DNA of 64,000 bases from Aliamphritea spongicola. Lineage in GTDB: Bacteria; Pseudomonadota; Gammaproteobacteria; Pseudomonadales; Balneatricaceae. Position 1 is the stretch's first letter, and every line of letters begins with the position of its first letter. Where the stretch lies: positions 3,472,001 through 3,536,000 of the forward strand of contig AP025283.1 of NCBI GenBank assembly GCA_024347235.1, read 5' to 3'. Below the pieces are notes generated by a model. The model worked only from the letters and a program-made list of their open reading frames with translations. It was not told the DNA's origin and did not search any database. A program made the position numbers and the translations under genes. Shown here one piece after another: positions 19,182 through 30,041 of the stretch.

Positions 19182-21735
19182 ACCCCAGCTCCTTCATAAA
19201 CCCATCCAATAAAGCAGCGCCCTTGTCCCGCTCAGATTCTATCTCTTTTACGGTTACTGCATATTTGTTATGCAGGTTTTCAACAGCTTTAACCAGTTCG
19301 TTGGTTATAGTTCGGATATAGGCAATATAATCTTGCTCTAGCTCTTGCTTAAAGCGGACTTCAATCAGCGCTTTGGCCTCCAGGTCACTAATCTGTGAAC
19401 GGGCCGCCTCAATAAGTTCATCTTTCTTTTTCTCAGTTTGTTTCAAACCAACTTTCAGTTCTTTCAGCTCTTTTTCCAGCGCTGTATGCTGAGCGAGCTT
19501 TTCATCAACCGCGACTATTGATGCAGCCTGTCGTAAAATCACTGTTTCAAGCTCTGCGGCTTTGACAGAGTCTTCTTTTTAGCAAATTTGAGTTGTTTTT
19601 AAGCTCACGCAATTGGCCATTATGCTCTTTTTATTGGCTTTCAGTTGCTTAACCTGTTCTTTAGGAAGTACTCCCGATGTTTCATCATCGGATTCATTGC
19701 CCCCTCTTCCTCGCTACTGTCATTGACTTCGGCAAACAGAGCTTCCAGTTCATTAATGCGGGCCTGATCTTTCTGAATATTGACCAAAACCTCAGGAAAC
19801 TGCGATTGCAGAATCTCTGCATCGGGGATCAGCGCCGCATTCCAGCCACTGTTAGCAATAGATTTCAGGTCAGCTGCTTGCTGTTTGAAGTTGTTCGCCA
19901 TCGCGCCGCGAATTTGGTAAAGCGACAGCAATTGCTCAGGCAATAAAGCCTCGACAATACTATCCAGCGCATCACGTCTCAGCGAGAACACTCCTTTAGA
20001 ACCGGGTAACTCATCACCCAGTGAATAGAATTCTGGGGTAAATGTCTCGCTCCACCACTGCTGCAGCCCAGCAGTAAACGCCTGATGTTTAGCTTGTAGT
20101 TGCGGGTGATTTTCGATCCGTTTTTTGATCTCTGCCTTGTCTGTAATAACTTGGCTGAAGTCACTATAGCCATCATCCCCAGCTCTTGGCACAAACAGTG
20201 TTTCTTTCAGCGTGGGATAGTTATGCCAATGCTGGGCCAACGCCTCAATCTCAGCATTGGGTACACCGCCACTCAGATGCGCCCGCACATCCTGAGGTTC
20301 CGGAGCCGGGCTGTTATCTACGTAACGACGAATATTGAGGTTAAACTCCTCTTTCGCCAGCTCTGCTTTACTCACCGCACGGGCATATTTTTCAACCTGC
20401 ACTTCTGCAACACCGCCTTCAGCGACACTGGCTGTCAGCGCTTGATAAACATGGGTAATCTTTTCGATATCCTCCGGGCGCAGGCTGTTTTGGTTTTTGC
20501 CTTCTTTATATTCCCGGTCAGCATTAATAAAGAGCACCTGGTTACGCTCACTGGCTTGATGTTTATTAATCACCAATACACAGGCCGGGATACCGGTACC
20601 GTAAAACAGCCCATGAGGCAGACCAATAACGGCTTCGAGAATACCGTCTTCTATCATCTTCTGGCGACAGGCCCGTTCTTCGCCCCGGAATAGCACACCG
20701 TGGGGCATAACTACGGCCATACGGCCGGTCGATTTCAGACTGGCAACCATATGCTGCACAAACATCAGATCAGCTTTTTTACCACTTTCCGGTAGCCAGG
20801 TATGAAAGCGGCTACTGTGGGTCATACCACTCTTTTGATAGTTCTGAGAAAACGGTGGATTCGCGATAACCCTATCGAACGCTCTGATTTCCCCTTCTTT
20901 ACTCAAGTGCTGTGGTTTTGCCAGAGTATCTTCGTTTTGAATATCCGCACCACCTGCCCCGTGCAAGATCATATTCATCTTACAGATTGACCAGGTACCA
21001 TCATTACTCTCCTGGCCAAACAGATGCACGTTACGGGCATCACCTCCGGTTTCCTCCACATACTGTTTACTCTGAATCAGCATACCACCGGAACCACAGG
21101 TCGGATCATACACTTCATGATCTTCACCCGGCTCAATCAGCTCCACCAGCAAACGCACAACTTCGGCAGGCGTATAAAACTCTCCGCCTTTTTACCGGCG
21201 CTATCCGCAAAGTACTTGATCAGGTATTCATAAGCAGCCCCAGCAGATCAGGAAATTCAAAATGCTCATTGGCCAGTGGAATACCATTAAAATGCTGAAT
21301 AAAAGACACCAACGCTTCGTCCGACATCGGCTTCTGACCGACTTTACGGTTAAAGTTAATGTGCTTAAGAACGTCTTGCAGACCTTTGGCAGTATTATCA
21401 TCTTCTAGCGCCGCCAATGCTTTGTTTAACTCAGTACCGACATTTTCTTTAATGTGCTGAATAGCGGACCAGCGGGCACGCTCGGGTACGAAATAGTCAT
21501 ACTGTTTTTTACTTTCCAGTAATAATTCAATCGCTGCAGATTCATGACCTTCATCAATAAGCCGCTTACGCTTAGCTTCACGGTCTGCTTCAAACTGGTC
21601 TGACATGCGTTTAAGAAACAACATACCGAATATATATTCTTTGTACTCGGAAGCATCCATCTTGCCACGCAGGATATCGCAGGCCTTGAAAAGTAAGGAT
21701 TCAAGCTTAGTCAGGGTAATTTTATTATCTGGCAT
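19174..21735 (-). CDS. hsdM: Type I restriction-modification methyltransferase subunit M, long form
   Basis: About 853 aa across shifts near 21215-21160, 19650, 19610 and 19570. The N-terminal HsdM domain reads '[36 protein letters not shown]'. The N6-adenine methylase domain has motif I '[12 protein letters not shown]' (about residue 210) and motif IV 'VIANPPFSQ' (about residue 293). Unlike the 500-aa E. coli enzymes, it continues into a Lys/Glu-rich coiled-coil tail, ending '[16 protein letters not shown]'. That tail appears to belong to the same chain once indels are corrected. It methylates host DNA with HsdS and is the first canonical gene of the R-M operon. Confidence 0.9.
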
Positions 21736-21884
21736 CTTCTAAAAACATCTCTAAGGTACTGTGCATTCTGTACTTTTCTTTCGTTTTAGCCGTTAGCACA
21801 GGCAACCCTTTATTTATTCAAAATTAATCGAAATCTAACACTTAAAGCTTGATCAACCTAGCAAGATTATCCGATAGGAAATCA

Positions 21885-22735
21885 TCATTCACCTTCCGCA
21901 GCTTCCAGCTCTTTCAGCTGAACACCAGCACTATTCTTCCAGTTAGTCAGCCCATTAGTATTACCTCCACGAACCACACTGCCTGCAGTACTGGGAGAAC
22001 CAAACACCACATCCTGTGTAAACACTAAAGCACCTTCCACCTCTTTCAGGATGCCTTTCTCTACCAAGCCATCTCGCTTAGCAGCCATTCGCTTCGCAGA
22101 TGGCCGGTGCTCCAAAACAGCCTGCGATCCGGCATATACAATAAAGCCATTTGCGGTGCGTTTCCCTTTAGCCGTTAAACCTTTAATTTTGCAGAACAAC
22201 AGACTCTGATCACCACTGATCTGTTGTTCTTTCTCTTCAAAATCAGAGATACCCAGCACCGGTAATAACTGTAAACACTTCTCGAGGAATACATTCATTT
22301 CTGCGGCGTCAGATTCCGGCAATTTTGCACCGCTTTCTTTTGCGTTCATCACGACAACAGACTGATCGGTTTGCGACAGTGATTTAGCCTTTTCAATCAG
22401 CTGACCTTCCAGATAACGGATATGGGCCTTGGTAAGGTTCTCGTCTTTAGACGAGAATACCGTTGCCGCATTCCAGAAATCTTTATCTTTATGCTCATTC
22501 AGCCGTTTAGATACATCTTCAGACTCACCTATATACATAGCCCGTTCACCGGAATCCGGATCAACACCTACCAACAGATAAAAACCTGGGCTTTTAACTT
22601 CGTCTCGTTTAACTAGTTCAGCTAATTCTATACGGGGGCAGATACTGCCTTACCCGTCCAGTTAGATAATTCAGCCGTACGTAAACTATTCGCTGTGCCA
22701 TTTACCAAAAACAATTTGATTGTTGCAGCCTGCAC
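21885..22735 (-). CDS. GIY-YIG domain protein with DUF4357
   Basis: About 283 aa after one shift near 22640. The N-terminal part includes 'SPGFYLLVGV' and 'AMYIGESEDVSKRLNEHK', the GIY-YIG nuclease core with Arg-like and His positions. The C-terminal part 'GFIVYAGSQAVLEHRPSAKRMAAKRDGLVEKGIL' is the DUF4357 module. The GTG at 22735 was chosen because AAAAGGAG lies 6 bases upstream. It precedes hsdM by 149 bases on the same strand and is probably part of the defence cassette. Such proteins are common next to type I systems. Whether this one cleaves DNA or assists restriction is unknown. Confidence 0.78.
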
Positions 22736-22966
22736 TGAGAACTCCTTTTCTTTAAAGCCCTGATCGTTTGCCAAACAGAGCCTTATTTTAAATTTTGCCT
22801 ACAGCTACAGAGTGTACCTTAAGCAAAACACGAGAAAAGTATCAGGCCGGTATCAGCTAGCCTCCATTTACAGCATTTATAAGCAAATGTGAGCAAAAAC
22901 CACCAAATTAAAATATAAACGGTGACCAAACAGAAAAACTCAGAGGTGAGATACTAGGAAGAAAAG

Positions 22967-22993
22967 TAAAATCAACTTAACCTGTTGATTTTA
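22967..22993 (-). terminator. Probable terminator after tRNA-Pro
   Basis: Minus-strand AAAATCAAC-AGGTTAA-GTTGATTTT followed by ACTTTTC, starting directly after the tRNA CCA end. AT-rich but perfectly paired. Confidence 0.55.
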
Positions 22994-22994
22994 A

Positions 22995-23071
22995 TGGTCG
23001 GGATGAGAGGATTCGAACCTCCGACCCCATGCACCCCATGCATGTGCGCTACCAGGCTGCGCTACATCCCG
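22995..23071 (-). tRNA. tRNA-Pro (GGG anticodon)
   Basis: On the minus strand the acceptor CGGGATG pairs with CATCCCG, followed by A and encoded CCA. The D-arm has 'AGCCTGGTA'. The anticodon stem CATGC/GCATG encloses the 7-base loop ATGGGGT, giving anticodon GGG. The T-arm has GGTTCGAATCC. 77 bases including CCA. tRNA-Pro(GGG) downstream of the ihfA-merR block is a common gammaproteobacterial arrangement. The defence cassette begins about 260 bases beyond its 3' end. No duplicated tRNA 3' end or integrase is seen. Confidence 0.95.
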
Positions 23072-23223
23072 ACGATGGCCAGAGCTGGCCAAGAAGTAGC
23101 GAGATAGTACGCTAACTTTCTGTTTTTAAAAGCTCTTTTTAGGCGTATCAGGCCGAAAATTATCCGCTTATTTACTGAACAAATCAGGCACCTATGCGCC
23201 TGATTTATCGTGGGTTTTCTCCC

Positions 23224-23613
23224 TTACATCACGACCTTTGTGCGGTTATGCAGCAGTCGGTTTAGCCGTTTTCGCAGAGCGGTAATTTCGTCACTGGAGT
23301 TCAGGGGTTCGCTGTGTACCACCATAAAGCGGTCGGCGAAGTCGATGCTGCGTAGTACGCTGGCGTAGCGCCACATGAGGCTGCGGAAGTCTTCGGGGTC
23401 CGGTTCGTGGCCGGCGTCCCATTCTTTGAGCAGTTGAATGAAGTCACCCTGTGCGCTGCCGAACATGCCCATGGTGCCTATGTCCAGCACCCGGTAGTTG
23501 TACATCCTGTTGAGGTCGATGCGGGCATCCAGTGTGTTGAGGATAATAGCGTCCTCTTCCGGAATGCATGAGCGCAGAATATAAAGGGTATTGTCGATCT
23601 GATGGTTAGCCAT
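23224..23613 (-). CDS. Hypothetical protein, 129 aa
   Basis: An intact ORF beginning 'MANHQIDNTLYILRSCIPEEDAIILNTLDARIDLNRMY', with a strong AGGAGG 6 bases before the ATG. Acidic to neutral and probably alpha-helical, with one Cys and no membrane segment or signal peptide. I recognise no family. It lies alone upstream of tRNA-Pro on the same strand. Confidence 0.6.
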   Translation of the reverse strand: MANHQIDNTLYILRSCIPEEDAIILNTLDARIDLNRMYNYRVLDIGTMGMFGSAQGDFIQLLKEWDAGHEPDPEDFRSLMWRYASVLRSIDFADRFMVVHSEPLNSSDEITALRKRLNRLLHNRTKVVM

Positions 23614-24020
23614 ACCTGGCCTCCTTTATGTTTCTCGAAAAACGCCTCAGTCCGTGAGGTGCCGGGAGGTTCGAAACGGCCATAAAGGAACCGCGGGTTT
23701 ATTCCCCACAAGGGGTGTTATATTCACCGCCCTCCCGACATAACGGGAGTTTGTACCACATTTGTGGCACAAAAATCCAACACAACAGCATTGGATGTTC
23801 ACTTTATGAGAGGTTTCGACGCCTCGTTTTTTACTATGAGGCTTTGCAGCCGGAAGTTCAACTTGGCTGTTTACGTGCCAGAAGAGCTATATGGTGGGAT
23901 ATTTAAGTGTTACTAATCAATGGACTGGGTGTAGAACGAAAAAGCCTCAGAAAAGGCCTGAGAGGCTCAGAGAGAATATTTTCGCGATGAGTCGAGTGGT
24001 GTTTTGCAGATGCTGAAAAC
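23614..24020. other. Intergenic stretch without a recognisable gene
   Basis: About 400 bases with several small inverted repeats: CCTCA/TGAGG at 23646-23660, GTACCACA-TTTG-TGGCAC near 23754-23771, and CCTCAGAAAAGGCCTGAGAGGC near 23945. No convincing ORF, and no tRNA fold for the TTCGAA at 23670. It could hold the promoter of the 129-aa gene or an unannotated small RNA. Confidence 0.4.
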
Positions 24021-24047
24021 AAAAGAGACCCGGTTGGGTCTCTTTGG
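24021..24047 (-). terminator. Intrinsic terminator
   Basis: Minus-strand AAAGAGACCC-AACC-GGGTCTCTTTT followed by GTTTTC, about 35 bases after the stop of the 106-aa membrane protein gene. Confidence 0.85.
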
Positions 24048-24079
24048 GAATTTCATAATCACTGTATATGACTAACGGC

Positions 24080-24400
24080 TTATACCTCTTCTTCCTCTTC
24101 TTCCTCTGAAAACACGCCACCGAAAGCCAGCAGTAAAGGTATAGCCACGGCATAGATTGCACCATCGATAAAAGCGGTAGGCACAATATCTCCGAATACG
24201 TTAATCAGCCTCAGAAACCCGGCAAAACACGGCAGGACCACTGAAAGCGACAGGGTTAAAACCCGGTAATCCAGATGCGGTTTGGTAAATTTCATGATGA
24301 TCAGATTCAGCACAACCAGTACTGTAGCGGAAACAACCACGAGGGAGAGGAGCAGAAGAATACCCATACTTTTTATTCCTTGTATTAAAAACACATCCAT
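24080..24400 (-). CDS. Small membrane protein with acidic tail
   Basis: An intact 106-aa ORF. Three hydrophobic segments, 'GILLLLSLVVVSATVLVVLNLIIM', 'LTLSLSVVLPCFAGFLRLI' and 'FIDGAIYAVAIPLLLAFGGVF', are followed by a tail of seven Glu and a Val. This looks like a three-helix inner-membrane protein of unknown function. The Glu run is encoded by a CTT/CTC-rich repeat (about 24090-24110), where length errors are likely. It is followed by its own terminator. Confidence 0.6.
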   Translation of the reverse strand: MDVFLIQGIKSMGILLLLSLVVVSATVLVVLNLIIMKFTKPHLDYRVLTLSLSVVLPCFAGFLRLINVFGDIVPTAFIDGAIYAVAIPLLLAFGGVFSEEEEEEEV

Positions 24401-24588
24401 AACGCGTATATGAACCAGGACGGCTACGCGAGGTAATCAAAGAGTTGGGATATTATTTCAGGATAAATCCGGACTCAATTCACAGGATTGAACGGAATAC
24501 TCAGAATGAGAGGATGCGAGCCAGCACTCACTGTCGCATCGCCGGCGGAAAGTGACGAATGAATCTGACATACAAGTAGCCAGATACA

Positions 24589-24612
24589 AAAAGAGACCTG
24601 AACGGTCTCTGT
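24589..24612 (-). terminator. Intrinsic terminator of the ihfA-merR operon
   Basis: Minus-strand AGAGACC-GTTCA-GGTCTCT followed by TTTTTG, about 13 bases after the MerR stop. This is a likely end of the pheST-ihfA-merR transcript. The 24401-24588 interval upstream of the membrane gene shows only small inverted repeats. Confidence 0.85.
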
Positions 24613-24624
24613 GGGTATTTCGTG

Positions 24625-24984
24625 CTATGAGGATTTCAGCTGCTTATTGATGTCTTCCAGCTCGTTAATCATCTGCCGTAGCAGTTGCTTATACTTGCCG
24701 GCATCGTCCCCTGCCTGTTCGCCGCTGAACCACTGGCGGGCACCGTTAATGGTGTAACCCTGGTCATACAGCAAGCCGCGTATCTGGCGGATCACCAGAA
24801 CGTCCTGCCGCTGGTAGTAGCGACGGTTGTTCCGTTTCACCGGGCTGATCTGTTCGAATTCCTGTTCCCAGTACCGCAGCACATGCGGTTTGAGATCACA
24901 CAAAGACGCCACTTCACCAATGGTGAAGTAGCGCTTGTTCGGAATGGGAGTTTGATCTTCGTAGCTGGGTTCAGTCGCCGTCAT
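24625..24984 (-). CDS. MerR-family transcriptional regulator (ihfA-linked)
   Basis: An intact 119-aa protein. Residues about 18-85 form the MerR DNA-binding domain: '[27 protein letters not shown]' then '[36 protein letters not shown]'. A short helical tail follows with no cysteine cluster or large effector domain, so it is not a metal sensor. It overlaps the 3' end of ihfA by 14 bases. The ihfA-merR-tRNA-Pro order is conserved in Pseudomonas and relatives. Its target is not established. Confidence 0.9.
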   Translation of the reverse strand: MTATEPSYEDQTPIPNKRYFTIGEVASLCDLKPHVLRYWEQEFEQISPVKRNNRRYYQRQDVLVIRQIRGLLYDQGYTINGARQWFSGEQAGDDAGKYKQLLRQMINELEDINKQLKSS

Positions 24985-25266
24985 AGGCCTCTACACGGTC
25001 CTTTAACTTCTGTCCCGGTTTAAAGGTGACAACCCGGCGGGCAGAGATCGGTACTTCTTCTCCGGTTTTCGGATTACGTCCCGGCCGTTGCCGCTTGTCA
25101 CGCAGATCAAAATTCCCGAAGCCAGACAGCTTTACCTGTTCATTATTCGCCAGGCTGTTACGGATCTCGTCAAAAATGCTTCGACAATATCTTTAGCTTC
25201 GCGCTTGTTCAGGCCAAGTTCTTCATACAGGCGTTCGGCCATTTCAGCTTTCGTTAAAGAACCCAT
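24971..25266 (-). CDS. ihfA: Integration host factor subunit alpha (one-base deletion)
   Basis: The minus-strand frame starts '[31 protein letters not shown]', breaks at a T-run near 25181, and resumes '[39 protein letters not shown]', ending '[12 protein letters not shown]' at the TGA at 24971-24973. The 'GRNPKTGE' arm and surrounding residues are diagnostic of IHF-alpha, which bends DNA as a dimer with IhfB. It follows pheT after 18 bases, the usual pheST-ihfA operon. Confidence 0.93.
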
Positions 25267-25284
25267 AAAACTTACCCCTATCGA

Positions 25285-27672
25285 TTACTCTCGTAATGTA
25301 GCACCGTACTGTTTCTGCAGTTCAGACACAACAAAATCAATGACTTCGTTGATTTCTTCATCATTAAGAGTGCGCGATGGATGCTGCCACGTCAAGCCGA
25401 GAGCCAAGCTTTTTGCCCTGGTTCTACGCCTTTACCCTGGTAAACATCAAACAAAGTCACCGATTTGAGGAATTCACCGCCCTGCTGACGGGCAATTTCC
25501 CGCACTGATTCAAAGTCGATTTTTCATCAACCAGCAGCGCCAGATCGCGACGTGTTTCAGGGAACTTGAGAGGCTGTCAAAGCGTGGCAGTTTGCCATCC
25601 AGTACAGAAGCCTGATTAATCTCAAACACGAATACCGCGCCGTTGAGGCCCAGAGATTTCACCAGTTCAGGGTGCAGTGCGCCCAGGTAACCCACGGTTT
25701 CGCCGTCACGCTGAATCGCTGCCGACTGACCCGGGTGCAGTGCTACATGGCGTGCTGCCACAAAGCTGAATGCTTCCGGAGAGCCGCCCAGTGCCAGAAT
25801 GGATTCTACGTCGCCTTTCAGGTCGTAGAAATCAACCGGTGCAGCATCGCTTGCCCAGCCTTCCGCCAGACGCGGACCGCTGATAATACCGGCAATGACA
25901 TTTTCCTGAATCAGCTCTTCACCATTAGGCAGGAAGCGCTGACCCGTTTCGAACAGACGCACACGGCCCTGCTGACGGTTCTGATTGTATTGCAGAGCTT
26001 TCGCCAGACCCGGCATGATGGTGGTACGCATCACCGCCATTTCTGCAGAGATCGGGTTCGCCAGTGCAACCGCTTCGTTCTGGTCATCGAACTGTGCTGC
26101 CAGGTTCTTTTCAATAAAGCTGTAGGTAATCGCTTCCTGATAACCGCGGGCAACCAGCTGACGGCGTACGTCGTGCAGGTCCAGCTTGGATTCATCATCA
26201 GCGATGATGTTCAGCTCAGCGGTCGGTACTTTAACCGGCAGGTTGTTGTAGCCATATACCCGTGCCAGCTCTTCAATCAGATCTACTTCGATGCTGATGT
26301 CGAAACGGTAAGAAGGCACTGCAAACGTCCAGGTGCCTTCGCCGCGTTCAACAATTTCCAGACCCAGACGGGTCAGGATTTCTTCAATTTCTTCTACCGG
26401 CATTTCAAAAGCCAGCAGCTGGTTTACCTTGCTCTGACGCAGGGTAACCTGACGGTCGCTTGGCAGGTCTGCTTCGCTTACCGCTTCAACCACAGGGCCG
26501 GCTTCACCGCCGACGATGTCTAATAACAGTTGGGTGGCACGCTCAGTGGCTTTGCGCTGCAGCTGCCAGTCCACACCACGCTCGTAGCGGTGGGAGGCAT
26601 CGGTGTGCAGGCCGTAAGAACGGGCTTTACCGGCAATGGCGATCTGGTCGAAGAAAGCACATTCCAGGAAGATATCTTTACTCTCAGCAGTTACACCAGT
26701 GGCTTCACCACCGAAGATACCGGCCATGGCAACCACGCGTTCTTTGTCCGCAATTACCAGGGTGTCGCTGCTCAGCTCAACTTCGTTACCGTCCAGCAGG
26801 GTCAGCTTTTCGCCGGCATCCGGGTAACGGACAACAATGCCACCGTTCAGGGTGCTCAGATCAAAGGCGTGCATTGGCTGGCCCAGTTCGGCCTGTACGT
26901 AGTTGGTGACGTCAACCACAGGGTCGATGCTGCGGAAACCGAAACGTTCCAGACGTTCAACCATCCACTGTGGTGCCTTGGCAGACATATCCACATTGCG
27001 GATCACACGGCCCAGGTAACGCGGGCAGGCCTTTGGCGCTTCCAGCTCAATGCTGAAAGTATCGTCAATGGCAGGAGCAACGGCGTCTACTTCGACGAAG
27101 TTAACCGGCACCTTGTTCAGTACACCCACTTCGCGGGCCATACCGGTGATAGACAGGCAGTCACCGCGGTTCGGTGTCAGGTCGACGTCGATGATCTTGT
27201 CATCCAGCGACAGGTACTCACGCAGGCAGGTACCCACCGGCGCATCCGCCGCCAGTTCCATGATGCCGGCAGCGTCTTCAGAGATGTTCAGTTCACTTGC
27301 GGCACACAGCATGCCGAAAGATTCAACCTGACGCAGTTTGGCTTTCTTGATTTTGAAGTCTTTGCCATCCGGGCCTGCCAGTACGGCGCCTACGGTAGCA
27401 AAAGCAGTTTTCAGGCCGGCACGGGCGTTAGGTGCACCGCAGACAACCTGTACGGTTTCGCTGCCATTGTTTACCTGGCACACGCGCAGTTTGTCGGCAT
27501 TCGGGTGCTGCTCAGCGCTGATGATTTCACCAACGATTACACCGCTGAATTCACCGGCAACCGGCAGAATGTCGTCTACTTCCAGGCCTGCCATGGTGAT
27601 CTGGTCAGCAATGCCCTGAGTATCTACTGCAGGATCAACCAGTTCCCGCAACCACTTTTCACTGAATTTCAT
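25285..27672 (-). CDS. pheT: Phenylalanine-tRNA ligase beta subunit (frameshifted near C-terminus)
   Basis: About 795 aa, the usual length. It starts 'MKFSEKWLRELVDPAVDTQGIADQITMAGLEVD', followed by the tRNA-binding OB domain 'GVIVGEIISAEQHPNADKLRVCQV'. The B3/B4 and B5 regions follow, with 'VDVTNYVQAELGQPMHAFDL' and 'FFDQIAIAGKARSYGLHTDASHRYERG'. Shifts near 25560 and 25515 (and near 25400) are needed to reach the C-terminal anticodon-binding FDX-ACB domain, 'SVTLFDVYQGKG' to 'GATLRE' at the TAA at 25285. It forms the alpha2-beta2 enzyme with PheS encoded immediately upstream. Confidence 0.95.
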
Positions 27673-27715
27673 AGTAATAATCCGATATCTGTAAGCGTAA
27701 TAAAGTCACTCAGGC

Positions 27716-28698
<983 letters not shown>

Positions 28699-28710
28699 TT
28701 ATGGCTCCAA

Positions 28711-28779
28711 ATAAAAATAGGGAAGAGCTTGCACCCTTCCCTATTACACATTCAATGCTCAACTAAGCGTTGCTTAGTT
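28711..28779 (-). terminator. Terminator/attenuator between rplT and pheS
   Basis: Minus-strand AATAGGGAAG (28745-28736) and CTTCCCTATT (28725-28716) form a 10-bp stem followed by TTTTATTT, ending about 13 bases before the pheS ATG. A second perfect hairpin, AACTAAGC-AAC-GCTTAGTT, lies just upstream (28779-28761). In E. coli the pheST operon is attenuated here, but no leader peptide rich in Phe codons is visible. Confidence 0.75.
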
Positions 28780-28788
28780 AAAGGTGTC

Positions 28789-29140
28789 TTACAGTGCAGC
28801 TTTAGCTTTTTCTACGATCGCAGCAAAAACCTGCGCTTCGTGTACAGCCAGATCAGCCAGCACCTTACGATCGATTTCGATAGATGCTTTCTTCAGACCA
28901 GCGATAAAGCGGCTGTAGGACAGACCATTGATGCGGGCAGCAGCGTTGATACGAGCGATCCACAGCGCGCGGAACTGACGCTTACGCTGACGACGGTCAC
29001 GGTATGCATACTGACCTGCTTTGATTACTGCCTGTTTAGCAACGCGGAATACCCGGCTGCGAGCGCCGTAGTAACCTTTGCTTTTTCAGGATTTTCTTGT
29101 GACGACGGTGTGCTACTACACCACGTTTTACACGTGCCAT
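28789..29140 (-). CDS. rplT: Ribosomal protein L20 (one-base deletion)
   Basis: The frame from the ATG at 29140 reads '[20 protein letters not shown]', breaks at an A-run near 29083, and resumes '[36 protein letters not shown]', ending '[12 protein letters not shown]' at the TAA at 28789-28791. This is full-length L20 (117 aa). L20 is a primary assembly protein of the 50S subunit and in E. coli represses rpmI-rplT translation. Confidence 0.96.
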
Positions 29141-29179
29141 GATATTTCTTCCTAATTAAAAATTGTGACTACTACGAGC

Positions 29180-29374
29180 TTAGATGTAAGGCAACATACG
29201 CTTGATCAGCTTGGTGTCCGCTGCATGAACCTGCAGCATTGGACGCAGCTGACGCTTACGCTTAGTAGACTTCTTAGTCAGGATGTGGCTTGTGAAAGAC
29301 TGCTTGTGCTTAAAGCCGTTCGCGGTCTTCTTAAAACGTTTCGCAGCACCGCTGCAAGATTTCATTTTAGGCAT
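29180..29374 (-). CDS. rpmI: Ribosomal protein L35
   Basis: An intact 64-aa protein '[21 protein letters not shown]...' ending '[11 protein letters not shown]'. The internal ATG at 29374 was taken because L35 always begins MPKMK. It sits in the standard infC-rpmI-rplT order. Slightly odd is the 'SCSG' in place of the more usual 'TNRG' near the N-terminus. Confidence 0.95.
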   Translation of the reverse strand: MPKMKSCSGAAKRFKKTANGFKHKQSFTSHILTKKSTKRKRQLRPMLQVHAADTKLIKRMLPYI

Positions 29375-29421
29375 TACTAAATCCCCACGCATTCGTTAGT
29401 TATGTTTCGTCTCAGACAACA

Positions 29422-29460
29422 CAAAACCCGCACCTACTCCGAAGAGGTGGTACGGGCCTT
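29422..29460 (-). terminator. Attenuator/terminator in the rpmI-rplT leader
   Basis: On the minus strand CCCGTACCACCTC-TTCG-GAGTAGGTGCGGG folds into a long stem capped by a stable UUCG tetraloop, followed by TTTTGTG. It lies between infC (stop at 29477) and rpmI (start 29374), where an L20-responsive attenuator is known in several bacteria. Confidence 0.8.
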
Positions 29461-29476
29461 AATGAAGTAACCGAGA

Positions 29477-30018
29477 TTACTTTTTCTTTTTCGGAGCTAT
29501 GACCATAGTCAGTTGGCGGCCTTCCATCTTTGGACGCTGCTCAACGGTACCAAGCTCGGCCAGGTCCTGTTCGACCCGGTTTAACAGCTTCATACCTAAC
29601 TCCTGGTGTGCCATTTCACGGCCGCGGTAACGCAGGGTTACCTTGGCCTTATCGCCACCTTCCAGGAAACGTATCAGGTTGCGTAGTTTTACCTGATAAT
29701 CCCCATCTTCCGTATTTGGACGGAACTTCACTTCCTTGACCTGCATCTGCACTTGCTTTTCTTCTGTGCATTTGCTTCTTTCTTCTTCTCGTACAGGTAT
29801 TTACCGTAGTCCATAACCTTACATACGATCGGATCAGAATCAGAAATCTGAACCAGGTCAAGTTCAACTTCCTGGGCCGCTTCAAGAGCGTCCCTGAGAG
29901 GCACTACGCCTATCTGTGTTCCATCGGGACCAATCAATCGACACTCGCGGGCGCTGATGTTCTCATTAATCGGCGGCTTGGACCGCTCATTGCGCCCTCT
30001 TCTGTTATCGCGCTTGAT
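29477..30018 (-). CDS. infC: Translation initiation factor IF-3 (AUC start, one-base deletion)
   Basis: About 180 aa. The N-domain reads '[44 protein letters not shown]', then '[25 protein letters not shown]'. After a shift near 29755 comes the C-domain '[42 protein letters not shown]', ending '[11 protein letters not shown]'. No ATG, GTG or TTG lies at the expected start. Codon ATC at 30018-30016 comes 8 bases after GGAG and gives '[10 protein letters not shown]', matching the family N-terminus. IF-3 discriminates against such non-canonical starts, giving autoregulation. infC genes are known for AUU/AUC starts. Confidence 0.94.
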
Positions 30019-30041
30019 AGTGGTATCTCCGTAAAAATTAA

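Noticed and set aside
12167-22735. Reading the broken hsdR, hsdM, hsdS and rloC frames as a decayed, inactive restriction locus
   Set aside because: Housekeeping genes in the same window have the same frequency of single-base shifts, and all catalytic motifs of the restriction genes are intact, so decay cannot be inferred.
23640-23720. GGTTCGAAAC resembling a tRNA T-loop near 23670
   Set aside because: The flanking bases do not pair as a T-stem, and no acceptor, D or anticodon arm can be drawn.
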